Assembly: GCF_052324685.1 (NCBI RefSeq)
Contig: NC_135228.1
Location: forward strand, 12,219,027 to 12,283,026
Source of the DNA: Brachyhypopomus gauderio
Lineage: Eukaryota; Chordata; Actinopteri; Gymnotiformes; Hypopomidae
Direction of reading: 5' to 3'
Length of the DNA: 64,000 nt
Shown here one piece after another: positions 1-13,430 of the stretch. A program made the position numbers and the translations under genes. Within the stretch, counting starts at the first letter, position 1. Every line of letters begins with the position of its first letter. Under the pieces are notes generated by a model. It did not search any database and had not been told where the DNA came from. It was given only the letters and a program-made list of their open reading frames with translations.

Positions 1-3000
1 AGAAGTGACCAAGAGTGACCGCCGATGCTTTTGTTGATTGACCAAAGCTCTGCAGGTGTGTTGCACTCCTCTGCAAACCCAGTCATATTGTGTTCCCTTA
101 GCTTGGCATCTCACTGCTTTTTCTCCATAAGTGACCTCCTGACCACAGTTCCAGTAACAGTTCCCATGCATTAATCAAATGGAATCCGTTTTAAGACTTC
201 TTCTAGGTTTCTTCTCCTGATTACTTCAGGGAGGTCTCTCTCCCATTTCCAAAGCAAACTCAGTGCTTGACTATGCGCAGGAATCAGCTTAAACCGAGTA
301 AGAGCCCCACTTTGCAAAGCAATGAACTTTGGAACATTAAATCAAATGGGCTTTTTTTTGGCCCCTGCATGGAATAACCCAGCCTGGAAGAGTGTTGGGT
401 TAAGACTGCTTCAACATGTGACGCAATGCCTCCTTGATTCCTCCACCCGGTCTTTTTCTGCTTCATTATGTGAATGCATTGCCTCTTTGACTCCTTGATG
501 CAGTTTTTTAAGCTAAGACAGAAACAAAATTCGCAAATCAGATTCAAATATATAGCCCCCCCCCCCCCCCCATCTAATAATATGACTGAGGGACATGGAA
601 GGGGAGAATCATGCAAATGAAAACAATGGTGTAACTATGGTTGTTTGTTTTCTTCAACAATTGCATTGTGTCCTACATGTTTAGCATTTTCTAGTTCGCT
701 CATTTTATTCCAATTATTTTATGGGAATGTGAACTGATTATAGGTAAACAGCATTGTCTTGTTTTTTATGTGAAGCATAGCCTTGGCCACTACACTAAAC
801 ATATCCAGTGAGCTTTACATGTTAATGTTGTCATAGCCATATATAGCCCGAATTTTGAATTTATAATCACAGGCTTTCCTGAGTTTACTCACTTGTAAAG
901 TTGTCTCATTTCTCCTTTACGGAAGCAATCTCATTCATTGCGTTAATTTAACAAATAATTTGGATCATTCAAGTAATTATAGAATGCCTCAAATATTCAT
1001 ATTCTGTTAAGTACGACTCCTCAACTATTAATCCAGAAGACTGAAGTTGGAAATTTTGAGAATGACCTAAGAAAGCGTAAAATTGTGTTAATAAACTACA
1101 CTTGACCATCTGAGTTTGATGTATTCTTTAAAAAAAATTAAGAACACATGTAACATTATTCTATTTATTTAGGATCTTGTCCCTTTTTAAATTTTGGATC
1201 AAGTCTCTGAATCAATGTTCAGAATTAAACTTCCACTCTTTCATATATTTCACCTGTCATTTGGGACTAGTAGCTGCTGAAATATATCTTTTGACTACTG
1301 ACTAATACCATGTCATTTAACAAGTTAAAATGACCTAACTATGTATTTATTGATCTTGTAAGAAAGCTGAAATGTAATACCAATAAAATGTGACTTCAAA
1401 GGTTTCTGCCTTTAGGTGTATGCTGTTATGTTAAACAAATAGTGAATCATGTTGTGTGGAGGCTTATATGAAAATAATTGGTAGCTATATAATTTAAACA
1501 TAATTATTTTATATTTAAAAAAGGACAATGCAGCTCAATTTTACATGATATATATTTACAATGTAAAAAATCCAGTGCCAAAATAAAACACAGTATATAT
1601 ATTAAAGGTACAGTATACTTAAAGAGATCTACGCAAAAGTTTCAAGAGTGAATCTCAAAGACTTGTGACTTGGTGACAGCAACAAGGCAGCAGGGTCTTT
1701 GAAGGTTCATTTTAACGTCAGGCACTTCTATTGGAGATAAACTTCCAAATGTGAAATATTGCCTGGAAGCAGACACAAATGTGTCTTTGAACACTTGCAT
1801 ATTTACATGTAAAGAACATGTAAAAAAAAAAAACACACCATTTCATATTGTACACACACACAAACAAGATAATAAAGCTATACAAAAATAAATTTCTAAC
1901 AAATACATAACAGCAGAAATAATAGCAATTTTAACAAAACACTAAAGGTAGTTATCACAGATACACACATAAATACAGAATAGAGATGGGAAGAAAGTTT
2001 CAATAGAAACTAAAACACTTGAAAGCCCCCATTCAATCTACTTATGATATCAGACCATAAGATATAAAGGCCATTTATAGCCAATTAGTTGGACTAATCT
2101 TTGCTTTGGGCATTCCGCAGCTTTATTTGATGGTGTTACCATCATTTGTCAGTATTCTAAAGTAAAATAAGAGTTTAAAATAATGTAAAAGGGGTCCTAT
2201 GCAGTGTCTGTAATTTGTTGTGTTTTTTTGGTGTGTACATGGGTGTATGCGTACACATACACTTCATATAATGAAACAGCACAAGTGTTTTAAATACCTG
2301 AAATAATTTTTGCTATGACTCCTCATGTACCAACTAGGAACCCAGCTACAGAACTGCTCTGTTCTGTGAGACACTTCATTGTTTGTTTTTCAAAGCAGGC
2401 ATAAAAATTAAATCAAACCGTAATACAATTTAGCATAACACAAAATGTTCAGCCTTTCATATACAAGCATCCAAGCCACATATACAGCCATTTCAAGACA
2501 AACTATAGTTTACAGTTCTAATTCTTCATAGTAAGTGGTGTAGTTTCCCGGTGCGCACAGGGTGTGTCCTAACCCTAACCATTTTTAAATAAAACAATGA
2601 AATGTCAAATCTCATAATACTGGATGGACTGCATAGACACAGGCCAAAAATGTCAACACTAGATCTTTGCATATTCATATTCAGTTGCCAATAACAACTT
2701 AAACCATTATGCTTCTTTTCACACATGAACATGTGATGACCATTTTTAGCAATCAGGTGTTATTTTGAAGTTCTCGTTGCATTATGCACATCAACCACAA
2801 GAGGGCACTGTAATGTTTTACATCCTTACACCAAGAAACCACAAGAGTGGATGGAAGCCATTACAGATGTTGTAGCTGCTCTGCATTGAACGGCCGTGCT
2901 ACGAGCTGACAGTGTGACATGGCGAGGTTTTTAAAACAACAAGCCACTGCCACACACTCACAAACACCCTGTATGCAGTTATCTAATTCTCTACTAGAGA

Positions 3001-3322
3001 ACTACTTTTCTACTTTATCAAAACGCTTCAAAGCTACAGCACACATGGCCAGTGTCCTCTGCACTGTAAGGGCATGATGCATAATGACCATTAGCTGCAG
3101 CTAACTGATATCAAGTTAGATTTCTGCAGTGTGTTTTAGTCAATTTTAGGCCCTACCCACTTATATCAAGCATAATCTAGTTTTATTTTAAAAAGAGCTT
3201 TACAAATAACAGCTACTTATTGAGGATCTTTCTTTTTACATTTGATACACTGAATTAGCAATTTTCTCTAGGGAGCTGTAGTATTTCTTGGAGGGAAGTA
3301 AAAAAAAAAACGTCACTCTTTA
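1..3322. other. 3' flank and probable 3' UTR of slc7a3; no other gene seen
   Basis: The part nearest 3,322 should be the slc7a3 3' untranslated region, because that gene ends at 3,323 on the minus strand. The rest is AT-rich DNA with no open frame resembling a known protein. A C14 run lies near 557-571. The longest frame (284-616, minus) spans that run and looks random. Where the transcript ends cannot be told from sequence alone. Confidence 0.5.
3182..3187 (-). other. slc7a3: Candidate poly(A) signal for slc7a3
   Basis: AATAAA on the minus strand, about 140 nt past the slc7a3 stop codon. It is the first canonical hexamer after the gene. Further AATAAA hexamers occur nearer the window start, so a longer 3' UTR is also possible. 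Confidence 0.35.
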
Positions 3323-6232
3323 TCAGGGGGAAATACCACCCGCCTCACATTCATTGCCTCCTATGTAAATAGGGATCTTCTTTTGTTGACATTTTCTCTG
3401 GGAAGTGTTATGGGCCTCTGCGCTGTTCCAGATCCCATAGAAGAAGTAGATCAAGAAGCCTGAGAAATGAAACACAAAACTGATGAGGAAGGGGAACAAA
3501 GACGGCACAGTCGTAGAGTACTGGACAGAAATAGCTCTAGAGGGACCTGCTTACCAACGGCCATCCATACCGCAAAGCGGCACCATGTGGCAATGTCCAA
3601 TTGCATCATGAGGTAGACGTTGACAAAGATGCTGAACAGGGGCAGCCAAGGTAGTAGGGGCACCTGCAGAAGAACGGGATCCATCATATAATACCACATT
3701 CATACCACACTAGGTAGTAATGCTGGTTTGATGATGAAGTATTGTTTTACATTTCTACAATATTACACTCACTATAACTTTGCAGACACTGAATTCCTAT
3801 TTGTTCGCATGTCACATGCACGTTATTATAGCTACTGCTCTTATAAGAAAGAGTAGTCCAGAGAATTGTAATGTAAATGATGAATTACTCTAATTACACA
3901 AGTTAAGAGTAGTAAATGTAGCATGTATTAGCACTACTAAGCTACCTAATAAAGTACATTAACCATTTACAATTTTTGATAGAGTAGCTAGATTGCCCTC
4001 TTCTTTACCCATTACACTGTTCAAAACAAGAGCTTGACACTTGCGGCACTGTAACAACCAAGCTGTGCTGACAAAAATACCTTGAAGCTGAGTGCTTCCG
4101 TGTTCTCAGGCTGTCTGTAGATGATGACGACACATATAAGGCAGAGCAGTACCAGAAGGACACACGCGGCCACCCACACGGGATGGCCGGCCACCAGCTC
4201 CTCCACATACACGGCCAACAGTATACACAGCAGAGTGATGAGGAGTGCTGGGAAGGAGAGAGTACACAGTATGAGCGATTGCTCCGGATGCAACACAAAT
4301 GCAACCTCATGACCTAATAGTGGCTATGATTGGTATAACCAATACTGCTCAAATTAATGATTATTATGACATACTCAAAGCATACCATATTATTTTGTTG
4401 AAAACAGCACACTGGACATTTACTAGGTGACTTTTGTATATTCAAACACAAAAATATTATTCTTACATATAACGCCCGATGTGGTATAGACTATGTTTCC
4501 AGATATCTGAGTCGGGGTGTCTTTGGCGGGAATCAAGAGTAGTTTTAGGGAGAATGTCTCCTGTTTGGGGAGTGGATGCTCCATGCCAAACTCATCTTCA
4601 CTGTCTCCAGACACTGCCACCTTCTCACCTCCCACCAACTCTACCAGCTTCTCAGTCTGGCTGGAGGAGTGCAGCATGCCAGGCTGGTACCTGCCCAGAC
4701 ACAAGTCAGTCACTTGGGATGCAGAACTTCAAAAAATGTGGGAGGTGTGCAGAGTATCTGAGCTCTCCTGTACCTGAGAATGAGAATGCACACAGCCACC
4801 AGAGAGTACGCCAATAGTGTCCCAATCGACATGAGGTCAACCAATGCAGCCAGGTCAAAGAGGAAAGCCATGAGTGCTGCAAGACAAAGAAGTTAAATGT
4901 AAACAGTTAACACATTACCAAACTGTGGTCATGCTAATGCACTGTAGCTACAGCAAGTGAAGGTTTAGGGAGTTGTGTTCTGTTCACCTGCTACGATGCC
5001 TGACACGATGGTGGCCAGTACTGGGGTTTTCGTGCGCTTGTTAATCTTGGAGAGAAAACGGAAGAGGAGGCCGTCCTCCGCCATGGCAAAGATCACCCGC
5101 GGCATAGGAAACATGGAGCCCAACAGACTGTGGAAAGTTGTGAAGACAGCAATAAACTTCACCGATCCAACTAGAGGCATCACAGTATGACAAGCTGATG
5201 TGATACAAGAGGAGACACAACCTCTGCTTTAAAACACTTTTGGAGCTTTCTTGTGCTCCGATTTTCTCACCTGGTCGAAAGAGCGCAGAGAGATCCCACA
5301 GCCACTATGTAGCGGGCTGGTGCCCATCCCACGTAGCTAAATGCCTCAGGAAGAGGGCTCTGCGTGTTGAGCTTGTAATAGGGCATCATGAGTGTGAGTG
5401 CAGCCGACACACCAAAATAGGCAAAGAAGCAGATGAGAAGAGAGGTGACGATCCCCACAGGTATGGAGCGCATGGGGTTCTTGGCTTCCTCACCTACAGC
5501 AAAACAGGGGGTTAAGGTGGAACATGAAATCCATGCACAGCAGTTCCAAGTAATAAAATGACTGACAAACAAAAGGTGAGGAGTAACAGTGTTAGTGTAT
5601 TTTAATTAGCCTGCGGACATGATGAGGATGAAGTGACATACTTGTAGTGGCAATGCAGTCAAAACCCACAAAGGCATAGAAACAGGTGGCAGCACCAGAC
5701 AGAATGCCACCTAAGCCAAATGGGGCAAAACCTCCACTGCCAAAGAACTTCACCACATCTCTGAAAAAAATAAGAATGAACTTTAGTGACCAAGTAACAC
5801 TAATTTAGAACATTTACAACCGAGTGTTAAAAACAGACTATAAATCAGTCAACAATGCAGCACGATTCACCAAACTCACTCTGGTGCTGTGATGTTGGTA
5901 TTGTTCATAAAGTGATCGAGCGTGAGGTTCCAGTTTGCCACATTGCCCTTTACGAAGCCTGAGATAATGACGAAACTCAACACCACCAGGTTGATCCCAG
6001 TGAAGATTTTGTTCACTAGTGCAGACTCACTCACACCAAAAGCAAGCAGGCCTACCGAAAAACAGGGAAAAAAAACATGACTTGCTAAATTATTACTTTT
6101 ATATTATCATTATTACTCAGCACATATTACACCTGCACATAATAGTCTTTTATTGAATAAGAAATTTATAATAAAATCACTATTGGAATTACATTATATC
6201 TCTCAAACAAGACTACAACACACACACACACA

Positions 6233-6297
<65 letters not shown>

Positions 6298-7693
6298 CAA
6301 AAGATTAGGTTTGTTGTTTTACAAGAACAGCTTCTATTGGCTACGCTACAGTGGAAAGTGTTTAGTGTGACCTCCTTACGCTTGAGCAAAAACAGGAACC
6401 TGTCTCTCTTAAATTTATATGAATGAAATCTAAAATAGATTGCTTCAGATTGCTTGTGTGTTTATTTCTTGTGTTTTCCAGTTGTATCTTAATAAACTAA
6501 CTGAGAAATTACATGGTCATTGTATATTGTATATGGATATTATACCAACAAATCTAATGGTGACCTAAGACCACTACATGATACTGTACATCCATATATA
6601 CAGTACATACACACACATATATAGTATTAGTAATGATAACACATCAAGGGCCACAGGTCAGCAATATCAATTGATTGTGATTAAGAGATAACCAATAAAC
6701 AATTAGAAGCACATTTTCTTTCTTGAATGAAATATAGCCATTATAACAATATTTTAATTTGTTTAAAAAATATTTCTCTCAATTTGAAATAATGCAATGT
6801 GATGAAATATAAGAATGAACTAAGGAAACTTTGTATTAATAATGATGGATTGCAAAAAATTCTAGTCAATGCACTTTAGCTTTGAGATATTACTGCATTT
6901 CAAGTTAATAAAAAAAAATTGCACAACAATTATTATGTTTAATAGTTACAAAATGTTTGTTGCAAATTTATACAAAAAACGTCACATTACATTTGAAGCA
7001 AAAAACTTTAGAAATGCTGTATCTTTCCTGGGTTATGGTTTGCTTACCAGTCAATAGTAGAATGAGAACGAGAGCAAAAAGATCTGGATATTCAGCAAGC
7101 ACCCCGGAACTCCCAACCTTCATGGACATGAAGGACCTGAAGAAGATGGACAGCTTCTGCTCCACCAGGTTATCGAAGGTGGAGCTCCAAGCTCGAGCCA
7201 CACTGGCTGTGCCTAAAGATTGAAAAAACGTACTTTAGCTACAACCCTAAATGACAATTCAATAATTTCTATTACTACAGAGTTCTTTGGTTGGCTGTCC
7301 TGTTTGACACACCCTCAAATACTCACCTATGACATAGGAGAGGATGAGATTCCAGCCAGTGATGAAAGCCCAGATTTCGCCCACAGTAACGTAGCTGTAC
7401 AGGTATGCCGAACCTGTTTTAGGGACTCGGGCACCAAACTCGGCATAGCAAAGTCCCGCCAGCATGGAGGAGAGAGCTGCCACCAGGAAGCAGACAACGA
7501 TAGCAGGGCCGGCCTTCTCCCTGGCCACCTCTCCAGCCAGCAGATAGACCCCTGCTCCAAGCGTGGAGCCCACACCCAGAGCCACCAGGTCAAGCGTGGA
7601 CAGGCAGCGAGCAAAGCGGGTCTCCTCGGCTGAGAGGTCCAGAACACGACGCCGCAGCAGTGCACGCCCCATCATGGCCAGTTTGTCCACCAT
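3323..7693 (-). CDS. slc7a3: Cationic amino-acid transporter, SLC7A3 (CAT-3) type
   Basis: Plasma-membrane, sodium-independent carrier for arginine, lysine and ornithine (APC superfamily, CAT subfamily). Coding exons on the minus strand are 7693-7327, 7212-7048, 6051-5880, 5760-5642, 5493-5271, 5127-4988, 4876-4774, 4690-4467, 4247-4081, 3663-3555 and 3459-3323. All have GT-AG junctions and together give 641 codons plus a stop, against about 619 in human CAT-3. The start [10 protein letters not shown] lies two bases after a strong acceptor, so at least one 5' non-coding exon is expected. Visible family motifs include [19 protein letters not shown] in the first membrane span, the [10 protein letters not shown] stretch with the glutamate essential in CATs, and [19 protein letters not shown]. 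About 14 hydrophobic spans are present. Two oddities: the usual TTGEEA is TTSEEA across the 5642/5493 junction, and the C-tail (ending ECEAGGISP) is unlike mammalian CAT-3. The choice of CAT-3 over CAT-1/-2 rests on overall similarity and on snx12 next door; which teleost a/b copy is undecided. Confidence 0.93.
6211..6295. repeat. (CA)n microsatellite
   Basis: An almost uninterrupted CA dinucleotide tract of about 85 bp, with a single TA interruption. It lies in the slc7a3 intron between the exons at 7048-7212 and 5880-6051. Confidence 0.95.
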
Positions 7694-10600
7694 GACTGTA
7701 GAAGAAGAACGAGGTTGAGAAGGTCCTGGAAAAGTGGAGATCCAAGGGATGAAACTCACGAAGCAAACCTTGGTTTAGAAACCTGGTGAAAAGAACCAGA
7801 CACAAGTTAATTTACATGAGTGTCTGTGAGTGTGACAGGTGGCTACTACGCTGTATGACTCTGTGTTGCGACATGGAAAAAAAAAACTGCATTCTTGGGT
7901 ATTTCCGTAACTGGAAATGTCTGCTGTTCATTCAAGGCTGTTTGTTAACTAGTGATTCTTAGAATTCCTACCATATCACACCACTGATCAGGCTACTTAA
8001 CATTCCCATAGAGCAATTTGTCTCTACTGTCCAAATTCCTTTTCACATGTTTGGTGAAACCAAACAATCAATTAATTAAGTTCAACAGGCATCAGGTACA
8101 GCACATGCTACACAATAAGAGTAACATTTACTTTCATAAATGTTATCGATTAATTTTTCATAGGCCATTTTTAAAGCCTCAGTGCACAAATGGAACAAGC
8201 TGTTCAATATAAAACAATAAGCAATTAACAGGTAACATACTCATCTGTACAAAGCCTAAAAGATGCCCCATCAAGTCATAATAAATAATGTATAAGATCC
8301 ACAAAGGAAAATCCGGAAATGTCGTCAGTTACTTGCAATAGAGAGGAACTCTATACTGTGTAGTGTAAACTTTCAAAGTGCATATCTGAACAGCTAGAAC
8401 TGTAACGGCTACACAAACACTTCAGGTTTTGATACTGCTATCAGAAGCTGTGTAAAAACACACTGTGAGGATAATATAAACCATGGCAGCTGAAACAATA
8501 TTTTTTTCACATCAAAGTTCAAGGACAAGACACTTGAAGAAGAAACAGCAAAGCACAGCTGCAGAATTCTCTTTACTGTCACTACATTCATGTAAATAAC
8601 TTAATTTGAACTATGTTTCACCAATATTTACATGAGTGTAAGAGTGTCTAGTTCCTTACCAATGTCAGCATGTTCGTTGTGGTCGTAATTACAATTGACG
8701 GTAAACGTCTTTCTTTCAACTTAAGCATGGACAGTTCAACCTTGCATGGCAGCAACTACAGTCCAACTATGCAGTGGGTTCTGACCTTAATCTCCAAACT
8801 AAGATTCAACCATAAAAGTAGAAGACTGTGAGAAATATGGAGTGGTGAGAAAGGTGCAACAAAGATTTGTGTCAAAACACAGATAAAACGCACTAAAACC
8901 TAACTTCCTGTCTGACGATGGAGATCAATCGCATAGACAAAAACCTGACATGACCTTCTTCATGGTAAGGATGTGAAACCTAAACAGCTTCAAATGGTGC
9001 TCTAAAAATGGGTTGATAAAAAAGTTGTGGAATGTCTTGTACAGTATCGTGTTTGTACCGTGTGTCCGTAGATGAAAGACAGGTTGGACAAAGACGAAAG
9101 TTTGGAAAAAAGCAAGAAAAACATCCCAGCAATTCAGTGTACAATGGGGACGCCAAAATAGATGCTTTTATCTGGAAGATGGGGTGTTTCTCTTGGCAGA
9201 ACACTTGGTGGGATTTAAAGGGTCGATCAAGATCACTCTAGGCAAGAGCTCAGTATCACTAAGACTTTACACAACACATGCAATGCCTTAATTCACAGTC
9301 TGTTTGCTCTGCCTGCACTACTGAAATCACATAGAATGCAAAGGCAAATGAAGGTAGTGTAATGTTTTTTTTTTTAAAGTAAATAAAAACCACACAAACC
9401 CTAAATACCTCAAATTATGTAAACCAGCAGTAGGTATACTGCTAAGGATATAAGGACATTCCTATTGCTTAAGTGGCTATCTGTACAAAGGTAGTAGAAA
9501 GCAGCCCATGGCCTTGAGAAACATCCTACAGGTGGGAGGCCCTCAACACAAACAGCACAGTGTGTGAGGGGCTCTTAGAAAGGTAGAAAGTTTCTCTTCT
9601 GGGACCAACAGAGCTACTCTCTTTCATGTGGTCTCCATGAGGGCCTCTAGCCAATGTATATGTGTCTAATACCTTCCGTGTCTAACTTGACCATGAGAAA
9701 GTCCCACTACAATGCCTGTGATAGTCTTTGTAACAACAGAAGAACTAGTTGTAGCCTAGACGCCTGCCTCAAGTGAATGAGAATGGCACACAAATGAATC
9801 AGCAAGTGATACCACAAAGTGAGTCACTGCGCTTTTCTTTAAATACTGTAATGCCCCATAAGCAGCTTAAAAAGACCAACATGCTAACCTTCTTAAAAAG
9901 ACGTCTTTGAGCACACGCATGTTTGTTTTGTGTCCTATTTTTCACATTACATTATGGCAATTTTTAACAAGATGTAACAGGATGTAACAGATATAAAAAT
10001 ATATAACAAGATATGAATGTTTGCCGTTTAGCCAAAAAACCTATTTGTGGTAAGTTTACCTTTTTAAATCAAATTTGTAATTTTCAGTTTTCAGTAGATA
10101 ATCCCATAACAATAGAAGGAGTCCTTGAACACTGGGATGCACAACACGGCATAACAAGCTATTTACTTAAAAGTTAAAATGTATTATTACAGTCACTCAT
10201 AGACGGAATCTACTAAATTCTCACAGTAACTAGTTTCAGGGTCCATTTCATGACAAAGTCGGCTATCCTGGTGCAACAAACCATTGTACTGATGTTTTGT
10301 GAACTCAACCCTTGACTCAAGTGGGAGGCAGGTATCATAGTGGAAAATTGAGTCTATAATGTCTGAAAACACACACACTGAATTGCCCACATACTGTGGC
10401 AAAACACACTGAAGACGCCCGTCATACAAAGAATATGCAAGCTGCTCTCTAGTTACACATTTTCCTTGTAAATACTTTTATCCATTTGCCCTTGGTGCCA
10501 TAAACCAAGCAGACAGTATTAGTATATTGCTGGTTTCATAACAACAACAAAAATAATAATAAAAATAATACACAGCTATTTGTTGTTATGAAAAGACTGG

Positions 10601-10839
10601 ATTCAGTGTTGATTAATAACACTGCAAACGAGTGTAGCAAAATGCCCAATTTCTGCCATTAATCTATCCATTAAGGGGGTAGAGTACAGAGATGTGGGCA
10701 TGACAGTCAGCATGCCAGTTCTATTGTAAATGTGCCATATTTTGTCAATTGTGATTTTTCATCGCAATTTGTCCTCCACTTTTTACCCATCTGTGCAGTT
10801 AGAACACACACACACACACACACTAGTGATTACTAGGGG

Positions 10840-10945
10840 GCTGTGGATCACACATGCCCAGAGCAGTGGGCAGCCCTAGCCCGGCGCCGGGGAGCAGTTG
10901 GGGTTAGGTGCCTTGCTCAAGGGCACCTCAGTCATGGCCCATTGA
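10840..10945. repeat. Dispersed fish repeat with GCCTTGCTCAAGGGCACC core
   Basis: This GC-richer island inside AT-rich intron contains AGCAGTTGGGGTTAGGTGCC followed by TTGCTCAAGGGCACCTCAG. I recognise that wording as recurring at very high copy in teleost genomes. GGTGCC...GGCACC gives it a small dyad. I cannot assign a named family. Confidence 0.55.
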
Positions 10946-11329
10946 TTCACATTACTTGGAGAAACCTGCAGTATTTTAAGCATATCAAGAAAGTATAATT
11001 TCTTTCATTCATATACACACTTAAATAAAACAAGGGTCATCAAACTAGCCCAAATACATTATCAATCAATGAGCGTTATTTCAATGTGTTTCAGTGTGGC
11101 CCGATGTCCAGCATTAACATATAAAAACGAAATAATAACCACAGACATCCGGCTGACCACAGTTCGGCATCGCATCGTTTCTCATGAGCTCGTTCTCGCT
11201 GATGCCACAGCTTCCCCTACCACGCGCGGGCACGGTTTCCGTGGCAACGTGAAAAGAAAGCGGGAATCCCTTATTGGGTCATGATATTAGTTATGCATTT
11301 TCTCTATATCATGTTATAGTAACTATAAT

Positions 11330-11600
11330 GTTAGCTATCGAGCCTGCTAGATAACTCTAAAAGGCACTGCACTGCAGGCAAAGAATATCAAATGTCAAAA
11401 GTCCATCAGCCAACAAACACTAGCTAGCTACCATATTTTGCTTGGCTTATATTACACAGAACAATATAAGCTATTTCTACAGCCAAGGCAGCCAGCTAAA
11501 TTAAAGTTAGCTAGCTAGACTACGGGGCTGTCTACAAAAGCAATGAATTAAACATCCAAATTGTAAACCAGCTAATGTGTGTACCAGCTAATACAATGAT
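11330..11600. repeat. AGCTAG/TTAGCTAA-rich tract near the slc7a3 5' end
   Basis: Repeated overlapping AGCTAGCTA and TTAGCTAGCTAG words, each self-complementary, cluster about 0.6 kb inside the candidate first exon. The same word family clusters near the 5' ends of snx12, grpel2 and nhp2 in this window. Confidence 0.6.
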
Positions 11601-12161
11601 GATGCAAGAACTCTGAATATTGCAAGATTACTGACGTGTAAGCTAGTCTTACAAACCATTGATGATGCCTTTAAACAAAGAGCGAGAAATACCTGTTTAA
11701 TAAAAATTATATTTGATTCCTCTGTCTACTCAGGTAACGTTAAATAAATCTATTTTAACAGTGTAAAATAACAATAGGTTATCTTAAAGTAGTGCATGCA
11801 AAGATTCAAGCGTTTACGTAGCTATTACCACTTCATCACCTTAAATTTTATTTAAGGTTGTTATGCAAATTCAAAAGAAATATGTTACCTCAAATAAGCT
11901 GGTATCTAGTATTTTGTGATCTATAAATGTAGTTAACCAGACAAGAGCACAATCGGCGTGAACGATTGCGTCAGACAGCTAAGCACCTATTACTTCCTCA
12001 CTGTGTTAACGCCCGATACATCTATACTATCTACACAATACTCTTCTGAAACAACTGCACTTATAGGATACCGGTGACTGGGCTACTAACCGCTTAGAGT
12101 AAAGTCAATAAAACACGTAAAATATGCCGTCTGAAAGCGTAAATTAGTGTTTGAAGTTACC

Positions 12162-12260
12162 TCGTGTAGTCAGCAGCTGTCGGCGTGGTGAAGTGGTGGA
12201 GAGTACGGGCGCTCCGGTTGGTTTTGTTAGGGGTAATGTGACGCGCCCCCTTCATTCACA
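12162..12260 (-). promoter_or_regulatory. slc7a3: Candidate untranslated first exon and promoter of slc7a3
   Basis: On the minus strand CACGAG is followed by GTAACT, a good splice donor at 12,161. It is preceded by GC-richer sequence (GGGCGCGTCACATTACCCC and similar) that contrasts with the AT-rich surroundings. It lies upstream of the coding exons in the correct orientation, with no other gene to claim it. No TATA box is evident. The transcription start is not resolved, and the assignment is by inference. Confidence 0.4.
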
Positions 12261-13320
12261 ACACGCCTAGGGCACTTGTACGCTACACACGGGAGTAGGG
12301 TAGAAAGACACAGAGAGTAGAGCAATAAAGCAATGGACTTTATGAAACTGAACATTTAAGTAACATTTTAGAACATTTACTGTGCTGAAAAGACTACATT
12401 TTCATTCTTCTACACATTTTAAATTTTCTATTTAATCAAATAGGTTAGTGTGAAGAATAGCCCACAGTCAGGCTAAAACTGAAAATACGTTTTTTTTCTT
12501 ATTGTTTGTTTATGTATGCTGTTGATGCTATAGACGTTCCCTGTTACCTAACTGACTCGTTCAATGTGACCCTATAAATCTACATTATAGGATTAGCCTA
12601 AGAGGTGGATCTTTTTCTGCCTCTGCTGTTACACACGGAAACTCACTGATGGTGGCATTTATTGTACAGTGTAAAAACGTATACAAGTGATATGCATATA
12701 TTATATCATGTGTAAAGATATGTGCTGAAGTAGACTATATGTTAAAGAACAGTGTTCGGAGTGGTCCGGTACTCACCGGTACAGTGTCGTGACGAATTTG
12801 AACTCCCCAGCTTTCTAGTCCCTTCGCGTTGTATTTATGTTGTCTGTTGTACATAAGTGTTAAACTTTACATTCCCTTCTCGGTAAACACACGAATATAG
12901 CGTAAAATCAAAAATGCATATAACATAGTGTATTCACATCTTAGTGAATGAGAGTGATATGAGAGTTATGTCAACAGGCCAGTTTTCAGCTTTAATTCCC
13001 AAGTGTGGCGCAACCACTGCAAGTACGTGCACTTTCCTGATTAGGAAATAGCACATTTTCTTCTCGTCATTGTTATAAAAGGTGAATAAACGTTTATATA
13101 TATGTAGGCTAACAACTAGGATAATTTACAAGAGCTTAATTTACAATTCAAAGTCAGAATGCAGTATTTTCAATGCTATTATGACACTTGCTAAATACAC
13201 TCCCACCTCATTTCTCTGAACTGCAAAAATGTTTTTTTTTTTTTTAGGTTTGATCAAATATACAGTGTTTTGGTGATTATGGTGTGCAGGTTATAACATA
13301 GGATATTTTCTAGAAGTATA

Positions 13321-13430
13321 TTCTATAGGTTTATCACGAGGGATATTAAGGGAGTAGTTTTGGCAGATGTTACAATAGCACTGCCAATATTACTCCCCCT
13401 AACATTGTCTCTCATGATAAATGTATAGAA
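13321..13430. repeat. Foldback (MITE-like) inverted repeat
   Basis: The left arm 13,321-13,366 (starting TTCTATAGGTTTATCACGAG) pairs with the right arm 13,381-13,430, whose reverse complement starts TTCTATACATTTATCATGAG. Identity is roughly 80 per cent, with a 14-nt loop. A related half-unit with GGGGGAGTATAATTTTGACAG follows at about 13,518-13,545. This looks like a degraded non-autonomous DNA element. No target duplication could be fixed. Confidence 0.6.

Larger units (their letters stand above)
7696..12161 (-). other. slc7a3: Long 5' intron(s) of slc7a3
   Basis: A perfect acceptor (pyrimidine tract, then ACAG) sits just before the slc7a3 start codon, so the transcript must begin upstream. 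The interval to the candidate first exon near 12,162 has no recognisable coding exon. It holds AT-rich DNA, short CA runs and a fish-type interspersed repeat at 10,840-10,945. Extra untranslated exons could lie here unseen. Confidence 0.5.

Noticed and set aside
284-616. 110-codon frame on the minus strand
   Set aside because: It spans a poly(C) run that makes a glycine string, has no family resemblance and no splice context.
2798-2811. CTCF-like CCACAAGAGGGCAC
   Set aside because: One mismatch in the core and no supporting context; CACAAGAGGGC words are common in fish repeats.
6211-6295. CRISPR-like or satellite array
   Set aside because: Simple dinucleotide repeats only. No repeat-spacer structure occurs anywhere in the window.
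7259-7759. slc7a3 start at the earlier in-frame ATG (MSFIPWIST...)
   Set aside because: The extra codons lie upstream of a perfect acceptor at 7,696 and have no counterpart in CAT proteins, so they are intron.
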